A DNA stretch of 64,000 nucleotides from CAADGL01 sp964643885 (GCA_964643885.1 CAZXUI010000011.1:1-64000); one strand, 5' to 3'; positions 1 to 10,466 are shown, counted from the first letter of the stretch. Notes: a model not told the origin generated them from the letters alone. Numbers and translations are program-made.

Positions 1-519
1 GGTCTTCCGGTCGCCGATGATGAGTTCGCGCTGTCCGCGGCCGATCGGGATCATGCTGTCGATCGCCTTGACGCCGGTCTGGAGCGGCTCGTTGACGGGC
101 TGGCGCTCGGCGATGCCGGGCGCGATGATCTCCAGCGGCCGGCGGTGAGGCGTCTGGATCGGCCCCTTGCCGTCCAGCGGGCGCCCGAGCGGGTCGACCA
201 CCCGGCCGACCATCGCCTCGCCCACGGGCACGCTCAGGAGCTGGCCGGTCGTGCGGACCTCCTCGCCCTCCCGGACGTCCAGGTAGCCGCCGAGAACGAC
301 CGTGCCGATCGAGTTCTCCTCGAGGTTGAAGACGACGCCCGTGGCGCCGCTGGCGAACTGGAGCATCTCGCCGGCCATCGCTTTGCTCAGGCCGTACACG
401 CGAGCGACGCCGTCGCCCACCTCGAGCACCTTGCCCACCTCGGCGACGTCGAGCCTCGACTTGTACTGCCGGATCTCGTCTTTGATGATCGTCGCGATCT
501 CACTGGCCTTGAACTTCAT
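1..519 (-). CDS. atpA: F1F0 ATP synthase subunit alpha, N-terminal part (runs off window)
   Basis: Translating the minus strand from the ATG at 519 gives MKFKASEIATIIKDEI followed by the alpha-subunit N-terminal beta-barrel, with GDGVARVYGL and a stretch ending in IGRGQRELIIGDRKT just before the Walker A region. The alpha subunit forms the non-catalytic nucleotide sites of the F1 head. Only 173 codons lie in the window; the rest continues past base 1. It follows atpH in the usual order B-E-F-H-A, with about 90 bases between them. Identity is clear from sequence and order. Confidence 0.95.
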   Translation of the reverse strand, partial: MKFKASEIATIIKDEIRQYKSRLDVAEVGKVLEVGDGVARVYGLSKAMAGEMLQFASGATGVVFNLEENSIGTVVLGGYLDVREGEEVRTTGQLLSVPVGEAMVGRVVDPLGRPLDGKGPIQTPHRRPLEIIAPGIAERQPVNEPLQTGVKAIDSMIPIGRGQRELIIGDRKT

Positions 520-610
520 CGTCCATCCTCAAGTCCGCCCGGCCGACGGGGCCGCACGGCGATGCGCCGCGCGGGCCTCCGGCCGCAGACTTCGCTTGCA
601 TTCTCGCGAA

Positions 611-1198
611 CTACTCCGTCGCCTGTAACGCGAATCCTCTTTCGCTCCGCTCGGCCAGCCGCCCGAAGACGCCATCGAGATGCCGGCGGATCGAGTCGTC
701 ATATCTCAGGTCACCGATCTGAAGGATGAGCCCGCCGAGGATCGACGGGTTCACCTGGAAATCGATCAACGGCGCCTTGCCGGTCAGCCGGGCGGCCAGC
801 TCGAGGACCCGCCTGCGCTGGGCCTGATCGAGCTCGACCGCGGTGACGGCCGTCGCCTCGATCTGGCCCGCCGCTTCTTCGGCCCGCAGGACGAAGGCCC
901 GCAGCAGCGCATCGATCATGCCCGTGCGGCCGTGGGCGTTCATCACCAGCAGCGTGTCGAGCGTGATGTCGCTGAGCCGGCCGCGGAACCACTTCTCGAG
1001 CAGCTCCGCACGCCGGTCGGTGTCCAGCGCCGGCGAGTCGAAGAAGGCGGCCACGTCCGAGTCCTGAGCCCGGAGGCGGGCGAGCTCTTCGAGCTGCGCG
1101 CGCACCTCGTCGACCTGCCCGGCCTCCTGGGCGAGCTCGAACAGCGCGCGGGCGTAGACTTGCGCGATCGCAATCCGCTTGTCGAAGGTTTCCGCCAT
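611..1198 (-). CDS. atpH: F1F0 ATP synthase subunit delta
   Basis: Subunit delta joins the F1 head to the peripheral stalk. The protein starts MAETFDKRIAIAQVYARALFELAQ, the typical delta/OSCP N-terminal helical domain, and ends with the conserved C-terminal stretch around NPSILGGLILQIGDLRYDDS. It is about 195 residues, normal for the family is near 180. The frame is open further upstream, but the first 31 residues of that longer version are Arg-rich and unlike the family, so the ATG at 1198 is chosen. It lies between atpF and atpA in the operon. Confidence 0.94.
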   Translation of the reverse strand: MAETFDKRIAIAQVYARALFELAQEAGQVDEVRAQLEELARLRAQDSDVAAFFDSPALDTDRRAELLEKWFRGRLSDITLDTLLVMNAHGRTGMIDALLRAFVLRAEEAAGQIEATAVTAVELDQAQRRRVLELAARLTGKAPLIDFQVNPSILGGLILQIGDLRYDDSIRRHLDGVFGRLAERSERGFALQATE

Positions 1199-1238
1199 GC
1201 GTTCTTCCGGCGCAGCGGGCGAACGTGCCCGGCCTGAC

Positions 1239-1817
1239 TCAGTTCCTCGACGCCTCCATCCTCTCGACCGATTCGCGAACCAGGCCGGCATGATCCTCCG
1301 GCCGCAGCTCCTTCTTGATGATGCCGGCGGCGATATCGACGGCCAGCTCGGCCGTGCGGTCGTAGAGTTCCTTGACAGCCGCGTCGGTGGCGAGCTGGAT
1401 TTCGCGCCTGGCCCGCTCGATCATCTCGCGCGCTTCGGCCTGCGTCTGCTCGTGCATGCGGCGGCGCACTTCGTTCGCGTCGCGGCGCCCTTCCTCGACG
1501 ATGGCCGTCGCCTCTTCGCGGGCGCGGTCGATCTGCTTCTTGTACTCCGCCAGGAGCCGCGCGGCCTCCGCCTGCTCGCGCTTGGCATCTTCGAGCGCCA
1601 GGCGGATCTGCTGCTCGCGCTCGTTGAGCACCTTGATGAGCTGCGGCCAGGCGTACTTGCCGAGGATGGCCACCACGCTGAAGAAGATGATCAGCGTGAT
1701 CACCGCGTTGAGCGGGCCGCCGGCGAAGAGCGAGGGCTCCTCCTCCGCCGCCAGGGCGGGTGCGGTCGCCAACAGGGCCGCCAGCAGCGCGGTCCAGCGC
1801 CATGAGCACGTCGTCAC
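1239..1817 (-). CDS. atpF: F1F0 ATP synthase subunit b with signal-peptide-like N-terminus
   Basis: Subunit b is the membrane-anchored peripheral stalk. The start is taken as a GTG at 1817 because an AAAGGAGC ribosome site lies just upstream. The protein begins with a hydrophobic stretch ending TAPALAAEEE that looks like a cleavable signal peptide. The usual membrane anchor (AVITLIIFFSVVAILGKYAW) and a long charged helix rich in Glu, Arg and Ala follow. The extra N-terminal hydrophobic segment is not part of the standard b subunit. Operon neighbours are atpE and atpH. Confidence 0.93.
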   Translation of the reverse strand: MTTCSWRWTALLAALLATAPALAAEEEPSLFAGGPLNAVITLIIFFSVVAILGKYAWPQLIKVLNEREQQIRLALEDAKREQAEAARLLAEYKKQIDRAREEATAIVEEGRRDANEVRRRMHEQTQAEAREMIERARREIQLATDAAVKELYDRTAELAVDIAAGIIKKELRPEDHAGLVRESVERMEASRN

Positions 1818-1887
1818 GGCATTGCTCCTTTCGACGCGCGGGCAGCCGCCGAGCAGGTCGAGCGACCGCCGCCGCAGCGCTGCCTGC

Positions 1888-2223
1888 CTAGCCCACCACG
1901 AACGTCGCGATGATCGCGAAGAACGCGGCACCTTCGATCATGGCCGCCGTGATGATCATCGGCGTGAACATCGCGCCCGCCGCCTCCGGCTGCCGCGCGA
2001 TCGACTCGACCGTGCTGCCGCCGATCCGGCCGATGCCGAAGCCGGCCCCCAGAACGGCCAGCCCCGCGCCCACCAGCGCCAGGCCCGGGACGGCCGGGAC
2101 CGACGGTGCCGCGTGTGCCGCATCCGTCGCGGCCGGATCTTCCGCCAGCGCGCCGGCCGGCGCCAGCAGCGCGAACCCGATGACCACAGCCAACATCCCC
2201 ACGAGCGCTCGTGCCTTCCGCAT
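1888..2223 (-). CDS. atpE: F1F0 ATP synthase subunit c with N-terminal extension
   Basis: Subunit c forms the proton-driven rotor ring. The 111-residue protein is longer than the usual 75-90. Residues 1-28 look like a signal peptide (ALLAPAGALAED), then a short Ala/Pro linker, then the two-helix hairpin with the loop motif ARQPEAAG. The ion-binding Glu is about residue 97 in AAMIEGAAFF. The helix-1 position that is Gln in Na+-type rings appears to be Ile, and the residue after the Glu is Gly, not Ser or Thr, which favours H+ over Na+ (inference). Confidence 0.95.
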   Translation of the reverse strand: MRKARALVGMLAVVIGFALLAPAGALAEDPAATDAAHAAPSVPAVPGLALVGAGLAVLGAGFGIGRIGGSTVESIARQPEAAGAMFTPMIITAAMIEGAAFFAIIATFVVG

Positions 2224-2348
2224 GATCGAGAACCTTTCCTGTTTACGTCCGCCAAAGCGGCGGACCGCGTTGCAGTGAGACTTCCACTCCGTTTCCCGTT
2301 GCCAGCCCGCCCGCCTCCGCGCTGGGCAGGTGCGCGCCGACCGCGCCG

Positions 2349-3269
2349 CTAACCGTGCGACATCGCCGCCGCTCCGACCGGCTCGCTCCCCGCGTGACCG
2401 GGTGCGTCGCCGTGTGCGTGCTCCTCGTGATGCTCATCGTGGTGAATGTTGACCGCCTGTCCGATGAACACCGCGGTGAGCACGGTGAAGATGAACGCGT
2501 GCAGGAACGCGACGAAGATTTCGAGAAAGTAGAAGGCGATGCTCAGGAGCACGACGCCCACCGTGATCGCCGTGCCGCCGACCACGCCCAGGGCCGCATA
2601 GGCCGCCCCGACGAAGCCCAGCAGCACCGCCAGCAGAATATGCCCCGCCAGCATGTTGGCCGTAAGACGAACGCACAGCGCCATCGTCTTGAACAGCAGG
2701 CCGAACAGCTCCAGGATCGCGATGAACCACGACAGCCACCACGGCCCCATGAAAAAGTGCTTGATATATTCGACGCCGTGGTACTTCAGACCGTTATAGA
2801 CGATCAGCACGAGCGTGCAGATCGCCAGCGTGCCCGTGACCCAGAAGTTGCCGGTCGACGTCCCGCCCAGATGCCCCGGAACGAAATAGAGCACGTCCGC
2901 CAGCGGGATCATCCCCAGGATGTTGCACGTGAAGATGAAAAAGAAGGTCGACCACAGGTAGGGCGTGAACAGGTCCGTGTACTCGCCCAGGTTCGGGCGA
3001 AAGATGCCGTCCCGCAGGCCGACGCACAGCGCTTCGATCGCGTTGCCCGCGCCGGTCGGCACCAGCTTGTTCACCTCGTCCCCGCCCGCCCGCTGCTGCA
3101 CGAACCGCGGCAGCAGCCAGCAGAGCAGCCCCGCCGCGACAAGCTGCATGAAGATGTGGTTGCTCAGCAGCGTCCAGGAGATGTCCCCGGTGCGGCCGAG
3201 CTCGATCCACGGATGCTGGACGACGTGGTTGAGCGGATTGCCCGCCGCCAGCAGAAGCGCATCGCTCAT
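2349..3269 (-). CDS. atpB: F1F0 ATP synthase subunit a
   Basis: Subunit a supplies the half-channels for protons next to the c ring. The 306-residue membrane protein has the essential Arg at about residue 201 in the motif TMALCVRLTANMLAGH, and the conserved C-terminal helix with FLEIFVAFLHAFIFTVL. The last 30 residues are His/Glu-rich (HHDEHHEEHAHGD), a soluble tail that could bind metal, though this is only suggestion. Its ATG overlaps the stop of the upstream atpI-like gene by 4 bases, so translation is probably coupled. Confidence 0.96.
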   Translation of the reverse strand: MSDALLLAAGNPLNHVVQHPWIELGRTGDISWTLLSNHIFMQLVAAGLLCWLLPRFVQQRAGGDEVNKLVPTGAGNAIEALCVGLRDGIFRPNLGEYTDLFTPYLWSTFFFIFTCNILGMIPLADVLYFVPGHLGGTSTGNFWVTGTLAICTLVLIVYNGLKYHGVEYIKHFFMGPWWLSWFIAILELFGLLFKTMALCVRLTANMLAGHILLAVLLGFVGAAYAALGVVGGTAITVGVVLLSIAFYFLEIFVAFLHAFIFTVLTAVFIGQAVNIHHDEHHEEHAHGDAPGHAGSEPVGAAAMSHG

Positions 3270-3694
3270 GCATCAACCCTCGGACCCAACTGGCCGCGCA
3301 TCGCCCTTGCCAGGGCGGCCATGTCCACCATCAGCAGAATGAACTGCACCGCCGCGACCCAGATCAGAAAGAACCGGCCGTCGGCCGCCAGCGGCCGCAC
3401 CAGCAGCGCCAGACCCAGCGTTCCGACAAACCGGACCGCCAGGTTCCCCATTGCGGCCGCGACGAGCTGCGCCGGCGGTCCGCCCAGCGACAGGCCGACC
3501 GGCACCAGGGCCAGCAGGCCGCCGGCAACCACAACCGCCGCGGCCAGAAGCGAATCGCGAGCGGCCGGGCCGCCCCAGACGCCTTCGGCCATCAGGTAGC
3601 CCGCCGCCGCCAGACCCAGGCCCGTGAGCAGGGAGACCCCTGCCAGGCCGGCCAGGATTCGGCTAGCGGTCGTCGCTTTCGTCGCGGTCGTCAT
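3266..3694 (-). CDS. ATP synthase subunit I-like membrane protein
   Basis: A hydrophobic protein of about 142 residues with four predicted membrane segments (near 15-35, 45-65, 75-97 and 103-123), placed just before atpB. In this position most F-ATPase operons carry AtpI, a helper for c-ring assembly and magnesium transport. Sequence similarity to AtpI is weak by eye, so the call rests on topology and place. The start is the ATG at 3694 (MTTATKATTASRIL); the longer reading adds an Arg-rich stretch shared with the overlapping upstream gene. It overlaps both neighbours. Confidence 0.7.
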   Translation of the reverse strand: MTTATKATTASRILAGLAGVSLLTGLGLAAAGYLMAEGVWGGPAARDSLLAAAVVVAGGLLALVPVGLSLGGPPAQLVAAAMGNLAVRFVGTLGLALLVRPLAADGRFFLIWVAAVQFILLMVDMAALARAMRGQLGPRVDA

Positions 3695-3974
3695 TCCTGG
3701 TCTTTCGTTCGGCCGACTGGCGGGCCGCCTCCTCCGCCTCGCGTTGCATCGCAAGTGCTTGCTGGATAAGGCGATAGAATCCGCCCACCGCGCCCAAAAC
3801 CGCGCCCGTGATCAAGCCCGCCCGGCCGGTGCCGAACTGCCAATCGATCCAGTAACCCAGCAGGACCATCCCGACGATTCCGGCCGTCAATTCCATGCCC
3901 ATGGAGCCGTAGCGGGCCACGGTCGGCGGAATGCGTTGGACTTCTCGGCGCTTCCTGCCCGGATCGAGAGTCAC
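3663..3974 (-). CDS. AtpZ/AtpI family protein
   Basis: A 103-residue protein with two membrane helices around residues 25-45 and 52-70. It carries MELTAGIVGMVLLGYWIDWQ and later GAVLGAVGGFYRLI, the pattern of the small AtpZ family found at the head of ATP synthase operons. The charged C-terminal tail (ERKTRNDDRDESDDR) is cytosolic by the positive-inside rule. The start seems to be a GTG at 3974 with no strong ribosome site. Its 3' end overlaps the next gene's start by about 30 bases. It is the first gene of the atp operon; AtpZ is known to act with AtpI in cation supply or assembly. Confidence 0.8.
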   Translation of the reverse strand: MTLDPGRKRREVQRIPPTVARYGSMGMELTAGIVGMVLLGYWIDWQFGTGRAGLITGAVLGAVGGFYRLIQQALAMQREAEEAARQSAERKTRNDDRDESDDR

Positions 3975-4237
3975 TATTCGTGCCCGTCCGTGCTGTGATT
4001 CGCTCTTCGAACCTCGCGCCGCCGCGCCGAGGCGCGGCCCACTTGCCCCGACGTTCGCCCTGGGGCAAGAGGAAGGAAGATAGTGATTTCCGCGGCTGGT
4101 GGCAAGGGTCTGGGACGGGGCTATCGGCTGGGTGTGGGGCGCTTGCGCGGGCGGCTTGACGGCGCCCCGGGTGGAGCGGACATTCCGCTCGGCCGTCGGC
4201 CGCGGCGTGGCTTGCGGCCCGGGATCAGGACCATCGA

Positions 4238-4957
4238 ATGCAGCTCTTCTGTCCGGACTGCGGCACTCGGATCGCGGCGGAGAACATTCACCTCGATTCG
4301 CTGCTGGCCAAGTGCGTTGATTGCGACTCGGTGTTCAGCTTTGCGACGGCGATCGAAGAGGAGCCGGCCCGGCGGCGGCGTGACGCACCGCAGCGGGGCG
4401 AGCAGGAAGTGATCGCGCGGCCGCGCGGGCTCGTGGTCGCGGACGACGGCGTGAACCTGTCGATCAGGCGGAGCTGGCTGACGCCGGGTGCGATTTTTCT
4501 GCTGTTTTTCACGATCGCGTGGGATGCGTTCCTGATTTTCTGGTACTCGATCGCGTTCACGCAGAAGGTTCCGTGGATCATGATCGTCTTTCCGGTGGCG
4601 CACGTCGCGATCGGCGCCGGGCTGACGTATTTCGTCATCGCCTGCTTCGTGAATCGCACGTGGATTTCGCTCGACGGGGGCCGCTTGTCGGTGAGGCACC
4701 GGCCGCTGCCGTGGCCCGGCAATGTCGAGATCGACTCGTCTGAGATCGACCAGCTTTATTGCAAGCGCGACGTGCATCACGGCAGCAAGGGGGGCACGAC
4801 GGTGAACTACTCGCTGCACGCCGTTCTCAAGGGCGGCCGCAAGCAGCAACTGCTCAGCGGCGTGGATGAGGACGATCACGTGCGCTTTCTGGAGCAGCAG
4901 ATCGAACAGCGGCTGGGGCTGGCGGACCGGCGGGTCCGGGGCGAGATGCGCGATTAG
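4238..4957 (+). CDS. Zinc-ribbon membrane protein of unknown function
   Basis: 239 residues. The N-terminus has a two-CxxC zinc ribbon (CPDCG at 5-9, CVDC at about 26-29). A charged linker is followed by two membrane helices at about 84-108 and 112-136, then a soluble C-terminal domain containing FVNRTWISLDGGRLSVRHRP and DQLYCKRDVHHG, which resembles a PH-like or bacterial PH fold by pattern only. It is transcribed away from the atp operon. No known function can be assigned. A membrane sensor or scaffold is possible. Confidence 0.75.
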   Translation: MQLFCPDCGTRIAAENIHLDSLLAKCVDCDSVFSFATAIEEEPARRRRDAPQRGEQEVIARPRGLVVADDGVNLSIRRSWLTPGAIFLLFFTIAWDAFLIFWYSIAFTQKVPWIMIVFPVAHVAIGAGLTYFVIACFVNRTWISLDGGRLSVRHRPLPWPGNVEIDSSEIDQLYCKRDVHHGSKGGTTVNYSLHAVLKGGRKQQLLSGVDEDDHVRFLEQQIEQRLGLADRRVRGEMRD

Positions 4958-5208
4958 CGCAGGGCGTCCGCCGCGCCGGTGTATCAGTGGAGCAGGCCCG
5001 GTACCCGCCCGGCGGGCAGAGACGCCCGCTTCACTTGAGGCCGCGCCCGCCCGGCCGGCAGGGACGCCGGCGCCGCGCCTGGCCGACCCGCCCGGGCGGC
5101 TGTACACTCGCGAGTACGAGGGGCCGCGGCGCCGGCCGCCCGGGGCGGAGTGCCGATTCGTCCCCGGTCTCCGATCAAGCACACACGCTAGGCGATAGAG
5201 GATTCACC

Positions 5209-6639
<1,431 letters not shown>

Positions 6640-6658
6640 TGCGCCCGCGAGCGGCCGC

Positions 6659-7195
6659 GTGAAAGACCCCCCGGATTCATCGCTGCCGTCAGAGAGCAAT
6701 CGCCCCGGCCGGCGGACGGTCTTCCGGATCGTGCTGCCGGCCGCAGTCCTTGTCGCGGCGGCGGCCGGGCTGGTCTCCGTGCAGTTCGCGCGGCATCGAG
6801 CGGCCGAGCGGGCGGCGGCCGATCGGATGAACCTTCAGCGCATCGGCGTGGCCTGCCTGGTCTACAGCAGTCTGAATGACGGACACTTTCCGGCATCGCT
6901 GGTTGATCTGGCGGCCATGCAGCTCGTCGAGCCGGCGGATCTGAGAACGCGCGGCAGTGCCAGCCCGCACGTGTGCGACTACTGGTACGTCGGCGGGCTG
7001 AACCAGCGCGATCCGGAGCAGTGGATTGTCGCCTACAGCCAGCGCGTATCGTCCCGCGATCCCGTCCACGTGCTCTTTCGCGACGGCCGAGTCGAGACGC
7101 TCGAGCCCGCGGATTTCCGCGAGCTGATCCTGCGGCAGGCGCGCGAACACGTCGAACGCGACGGTCAGCCGCCGGAGTTCGTCCCGCCCCGCTGA
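6659..7195 (+). CDS. Membrane-anchored protein with pseudopilin-like N-terminus, function unknown
   Basis: 178 residues, starting with a GTG 20 bases after fumC. One hydrophobic helix at about residues 20-42 follows an Arg-rich stretch, and the next segment, MNLQRIGVACLVYSSLNDGHFP, resembles the region just after the helix in planctomycete type II pseudopilins. The prepilin peptidase motif (G-F-T-L-x-E) is not present, so it is not a normal pilin. The C-terminal part (HVLFRDGRVETL) resembles the end of such proteins. The 3' end overlaps the convergent gene at 7165 by about 30 bases. Confidence 0.6.
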   Translation: MKDPPDSSLPSESNRPGRRTVFRIVLPAAVLVAAAAGLVSVQFARHRAAERAAADRMNLQRIGVACLVYSSLNDGHFPASLVDLAAMQLVEPADLRTRGSASPHVCDYWYVGGLNQRDPEQWIVAYSQRVSSRDPVHVLFRDGRVETLEPADFRELILRQAREHVERDGQPPEFVPPR

Positions 7196-7779
7196 GGCGG
7201 GCGGCCGCGCTCGATCAGCCCCTCGCGCTGCATCAGGGCCGAGAGCCGGCCGAACTGAGCGACCACCTCCTGGTAGCGCTCGAACAGGCTGCCCTTCTGC
7301 TTGGACTTCGTGTCGATGCCGAACTGCTTGAGCACCGCGCGGCGATTGGCGCTGGTCATCACGGCGAAGCGGAACTCCAGGTCGTCGCTGAAACGAGTGT
7401 TGATCGGCGGCTCGCCGCGCGAGAGGTGCACGGCCATGCCGTCGCTCGAGCGCGGGCGCGACCTGGCCAACTGTGCCAGCTCCGCGAACAGCTCGGCCAG
7501 AAAGCGCAGCCCCTCGGCATTGCCGAGAATGACCAGTTCGGGCACGGCCAGGGGGCCCTTGCCCGTGGCATCGATCACGAACCCCTGGCGGACAACCAAT
7601 TCCGCCGACCGGCCCGGTTTCGGCAGCCGCGGCGACTGGCCGTCGGCCGCGCCGCCCGCGGACTTTCCAGTCGCGCTCGGCGAAGCTTGCTTGCTCCTCG
7701 TGCGGGGGACCGACGGTTTCGACCGGCTCCGGCTCGCGGGTTGCTTCGAACTCTTCCGGCTCGCTCGCTTCGTCGCCAT
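7165..7779 (-). CDS. Hypothetical protein with basic, Ser-rich N-terminus
   Basis: Not recognised. About 204 residues from the ATG at 7779 (MATKRASRKSSKQ). The first 60 residues are Lys/Arg/Ser-rich and look disordered. The rest is a compact domain with LVVRQGFVIDATGKGPLAVPELVILGN and a C-terminal helical part (SLFERYQEVVAQFGRL). The basic tail suggests nucleic-acid contact, but nothing specific supports that. It lies 3' of the rRNA methyltransferase gene on the same strand, so the two may be co-transcribed. Confidence 0.55.
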   Translation of the reverse strand: MATKRASRKSSKQPASRSRSKPSVPRTRSKQASPSATGKSAGGAADGQSPRLPKPGRSAELVVRQGFVIDATGKGPLAVPELVILGNAEGLRFLAELFAELAQLARSRPRSSDGMAVHLSRGEPPINTRFSDDLEFRFAVMTSANRRAVLKQFGIDTKSKQKGSLFERYQEVVAQFGRLSALMQREGLIERGRPPQRGGTNSGG

Positions 7780-7811
7780 CGACACGTGCTCCACGCCCCC
7801 ACACGCAGGTT

Positions 7812-9107
7812 TTACAACACTCGCAGCCACAGCGCCTTCAGATAGGCAGACTCCGGACAGTTCATCATCACGGGATGATCGGCCGCCGCCTGAGTCTGGT
7901 CAAAGACCTGCACCCGCCGCCCGGCCAGCCGCGCGGCCCGCGCAACCGTCTCGCGAAACAGCTCCGGCCCGACCAGCCCGCTGCAACTGCACGTCAGCAG
8001 GATTCCGCCCGGACGAAGTACCCGCATGCCGAGCGCGTTGAGGTCGTGGTACTTGCGCAGGGCGTCGTCGACCTCGCGCCGCGAGCCGGCCAGCTTCGGC
8101 GGGTCGAGAACGATCACGTCGTACTGCCGGCCGTTCGTGTGCATCTGCCGCAGGTACGGAAACGCGTCCGCGTGGACGTGCTCGATGCGGACCTGGTTGA
8201 GGTTCGCGTTCTCGCGCGCCAGCGCGATCGCGTGCTCATCCAGGTCGACCGACGTGACCTCCCTGGCACCGCCCAGAATCTTCGCACACAGCCCGAAGCC
8301 GCCGCTGTAGCAGCACGTATCCAGCACGGCCGCGTCGCGGCAGAAGCCGGCCAGCCGCCGCCGATTGTCGCGCTGATCGCAGAAGAAGCCGGTCTTCTGG
8401 CCAGCCGCCAGGTCGACCCGATAGCGCACGCCGTGCTCGCGCACGACGGTGCTGCGCGGCGCGCCCGCGGCCGGCGGCGGGACGCGAAAACCCTCGATCG
8501 CCTCGATCCGTTCGTCCGCGCGCACGAATAGCTGCCATTGCTCCGCGGCTCGCGCGGGGCGATCCAGCGACGCCGGCGGTCCCAGCAGCTCCGTGAGCGA
8601 GCGAAAGATCAGCTCACGCTGCTCGAACATCCCGAGTGAGAACAGCTCGAACACCAGCACGTCGGCGTAGCGCTCGACGATCAACCCGCTCAGCCCGTCG
8701 CCTTCGGCGTGCACCAGCCGATATGCATCGGTCACCGCGTCCAGCTCAAGCCGCCGCCGCAGCGCGACCGCCTCGCCCAGCCGCTCACGCCAGAACGCCG
8801 GGTCGATTGGCCGTTCGCCCCAGCAGAGCATCCGCACCGCGATCTGCGAACGCGGGTTGTACAGCCCGTGGCCGACCAGCCCGCCCGACTTGTCGTAGAC
8901 CGCCACGACTCCCCCGGGCTCGGCCGCCGGGTCGGCCGACGCGATCATCTTCTGATAAACGAACGGATGCGAGGTCGTCGTGCGCAGCCGCACCCACGGG
9001 CCGGCGACGCCGGCCGGTGCCGCCGCGCGTTCGTCGCCCGGGTCTGCGGCGCCGCGCGGCCGCCTCGACCGGCCGGCCGGCGACCCTGCTCGTCGTGCCT
9101 GTGGCAT
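7812..9107 (-). CDS. rlmI: Class I SAM-dependent rRNA methyltransferase, RlmI-like
   Basis: RlmI-type enzymes methylate a cytosine of 23S rRNA. After a disordered Arg/Pro/Ala-rich leader of about 35 residues there is a PUA-like part, then an EEHAD-type middle domain (YRLVHAEGDGLSGLIVERY), then a Rossmann methyltransferase with the SAM loop VLDTCCYSGGFGLCA, the acidic VTSVDLDEHAI, and the catalytic region VIVLDPPKLA with TCSCSG. Total 431 residues, slightly longer than the usual 396 because of the leader; a start further in is possible. The exact target base is inferred from the family. Confidence 0.85.
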   Translation of the reverse strand: MPQARRAGSPAGRSRRPRGAADPGDERAAAPAGVAGPWVRLRTTTSHPFVYQKMIASADPAAEPGGVVAVYDKSGGLVGHGLYNPRSQIAVRMLCWGERPIDPAFWRERLGEAVALRRRLELDAVTDAYRLVHAEGDGLSGLIVERYADVLVFELFSLGMFEQRELIFRSLTELLGPPASLDRPARAAEQWQLFVRADERIEAIEGFRVPPPAAGAPRSTVVREHGVRYRVDLAAGQKTGFFCDQRDNRRRLAGFCRDAAVLDTCCYSGGFGLCAKILGGAREVTSVDLDEHAIALARENANLNQVRIEHVHADAFPYLRQMHTNGRQYDVIVLDPPKLAGSRREVDDALRKYHDLNALGMRVLRPGGILLTCSCSGLVGPELFRETVARAARLAGRRVQVFDQTQAAADHPVMMNCPESAYLKALWLRVL

Positions 9108-9222
9108 TTCGTCATCTTCCGCCGCCGATATTGCGCCCGCAAGCGGCGTCCCTGGCCTGAATCGCCTGCGACCGCTCCGCGCAGGCCGTCCGGCGTGCTA
9201 CTATCCGCAAAAGGGAGCTTCG

Positions 9223-10047
9223 GTGTCTGATTCCACACAGATGGAGCCTTCTGCCGCGCCCGCTGCTGCCGATGCCGATCCCCAGGCTTCGCCGCCGGCC
9301 GCCCAGGCCGATTTCGTCGACCAGATCGTGGCTGTGGCGCGGCAGCTTGGCGCGCTGGCCGTACTGGCGCTCGCGGCGGCCGTCATGCCGGGCGTTTGCG
9401 GCATCCTGCTGCTCGCTTATCGCCAGCCGGTCGCCGACTGGCTGCTGGTTCACCCGGAATCGGGGCTGGTGATCTACATCGTCGTGTTCATACTCGCGGC
9501 CGGCCTGGCCCTGCTGCCGACGTACTCCCAGGCGTTCATCGGCGGGTACGTCTTTCACTTCGGGGTCGGGTTTCCGGCCGCGATGGCCGGGTTCGTGGGC
9601 GCCGCGGCGCTGGCGTACTTCGTCGCTCGCCTTCTGGGCGGCGACCGGGCGATGGTCCTGATCTCGCGGAGTGCGCAAGCACGGGCGGTGCATCAATCGT
9701 TGATCGGGGCCGGTTTCGGCCGCTCGCTGCTGACGGTGACGCTGCTTCGGCTGCCGCCGAATTCGCCTTTTGCGATGATGAACCTGGCCCTGGCGGCGAC
9801 GCGGGTGCCGTTCGGCGCGTACCTGCTCGGCACGCTCATCGGCCTGGCGCCGCGGACGGCCGCCGTGATCTACGTCGGCTCGCAGCTCAAGGACCTGTCC
9901 GACGCCGGGGTACCGTCGTGGATGTTCTGGGTGGGGGTGGTTGTAACGCTGATCGTGCTGGGCATCCTGGGCCACTTCATCAGCCAGGCGGTGCACCGTG
10001 TGACCCGGGTCAACGGGACCATGCCGCCGCCGGCCGCTTCCGAATGA
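9223..10047 (+). CDS. VTT-domain (TVP38/DedA-like) integral membrane protein
   Basis: 274 residues with about six membrane segments. The central stretch LPTYSQAFIGGYVFHFGVGFPAAMAGFVGAA followed by LLRLPPNSPFAMMNLALAATRV and APRTAAVIYVGSQL is the VTT domain pattern. VTT proteins are lipid scramblases or transporters in several lineages; the substrate here is not known. A GTG at 9223 is chosen, with AAAGGGAG seven bases upstream. An ATG six codons later is an alternative. It is divergent from the methyltransferase gene. Confidence 0.8.
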   Translation: MSDSTQMEPSAAPAAADADPQASPPAAQADFVDQIVAVARQLGALAVLALAAAVMPGVCGILLLAYRQPVADWLLVHPESGLVIYIVVFILAAGLALLPTYSQAFIGGYVFHFGVGFPAAMAGFVGAAALAYFVARLLGGDRAMVLISRSAQARAVHQSLIGAGFGRSLLTVTLLRLPPNSPFAMMNLALAATRVPFGAYLLGTLIGLAPRTAAVIYVGSQLKDLSDAGVPSWMFWVGVVVTLIVLGILGHFISQAVHRVTRVNGTMPPPAASE

Positions 10048-10466
10048 TCGAAGCTCGAGTATGCAGGTTAACAATTCCTCGGATAGCGAAACTCCGTGCG
10101 CGATTGCGACAGGGTTCTCGCAGAGATTTAACCCAACCTTGACTTGATCCTTGCAGTGGCGGGGTAGTGTGCGTGCCTGAAAGGGTATGTACGCGGTCAG
10201 TCGGATGCGCTCGCCTTCGTGGTCGGTGCGTTCGTGCGGTCCACGGGGGCGTGCGCGCAGAGTTGAGTTGCGGCGCGATCGTGCTGCCTTGCGGCGGGTG
10301 TGTGGTCCCATGTGCAGCCTGGGTGGTGACCGTCATCCGTGGCGGCAGGCGCTCACCGAGTGCCTGCAAGCATTTCGTGCGTCCTTCATCAGATTTTGAT
10401 GCATAGTTCGTACTACGCTCGTTCGCCGTTCACAAGGAAACTGGAAAATATCCCGCGACGCAGGAG
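10048..10466. other. Intergenic region, no gene seen
   Basis: About 420 bases before the pseudopilin gene. Short open frames here (79 and 70 codons) give Cys/Arg-rich low-complexity peptides without a ribosome site and are not credible. It probably holds the pseudopilin promoter; no convincing -35/-10 pair at normal spacing was found. Confidence 0.5.

Noticed and set aside
10167..10406. Short plus-strand ORFs upstream of the pseudopilin
   Set aside because: No ribosome site, no family features, Cys/Arg-rich random-looking peptides in two overlapping frames.
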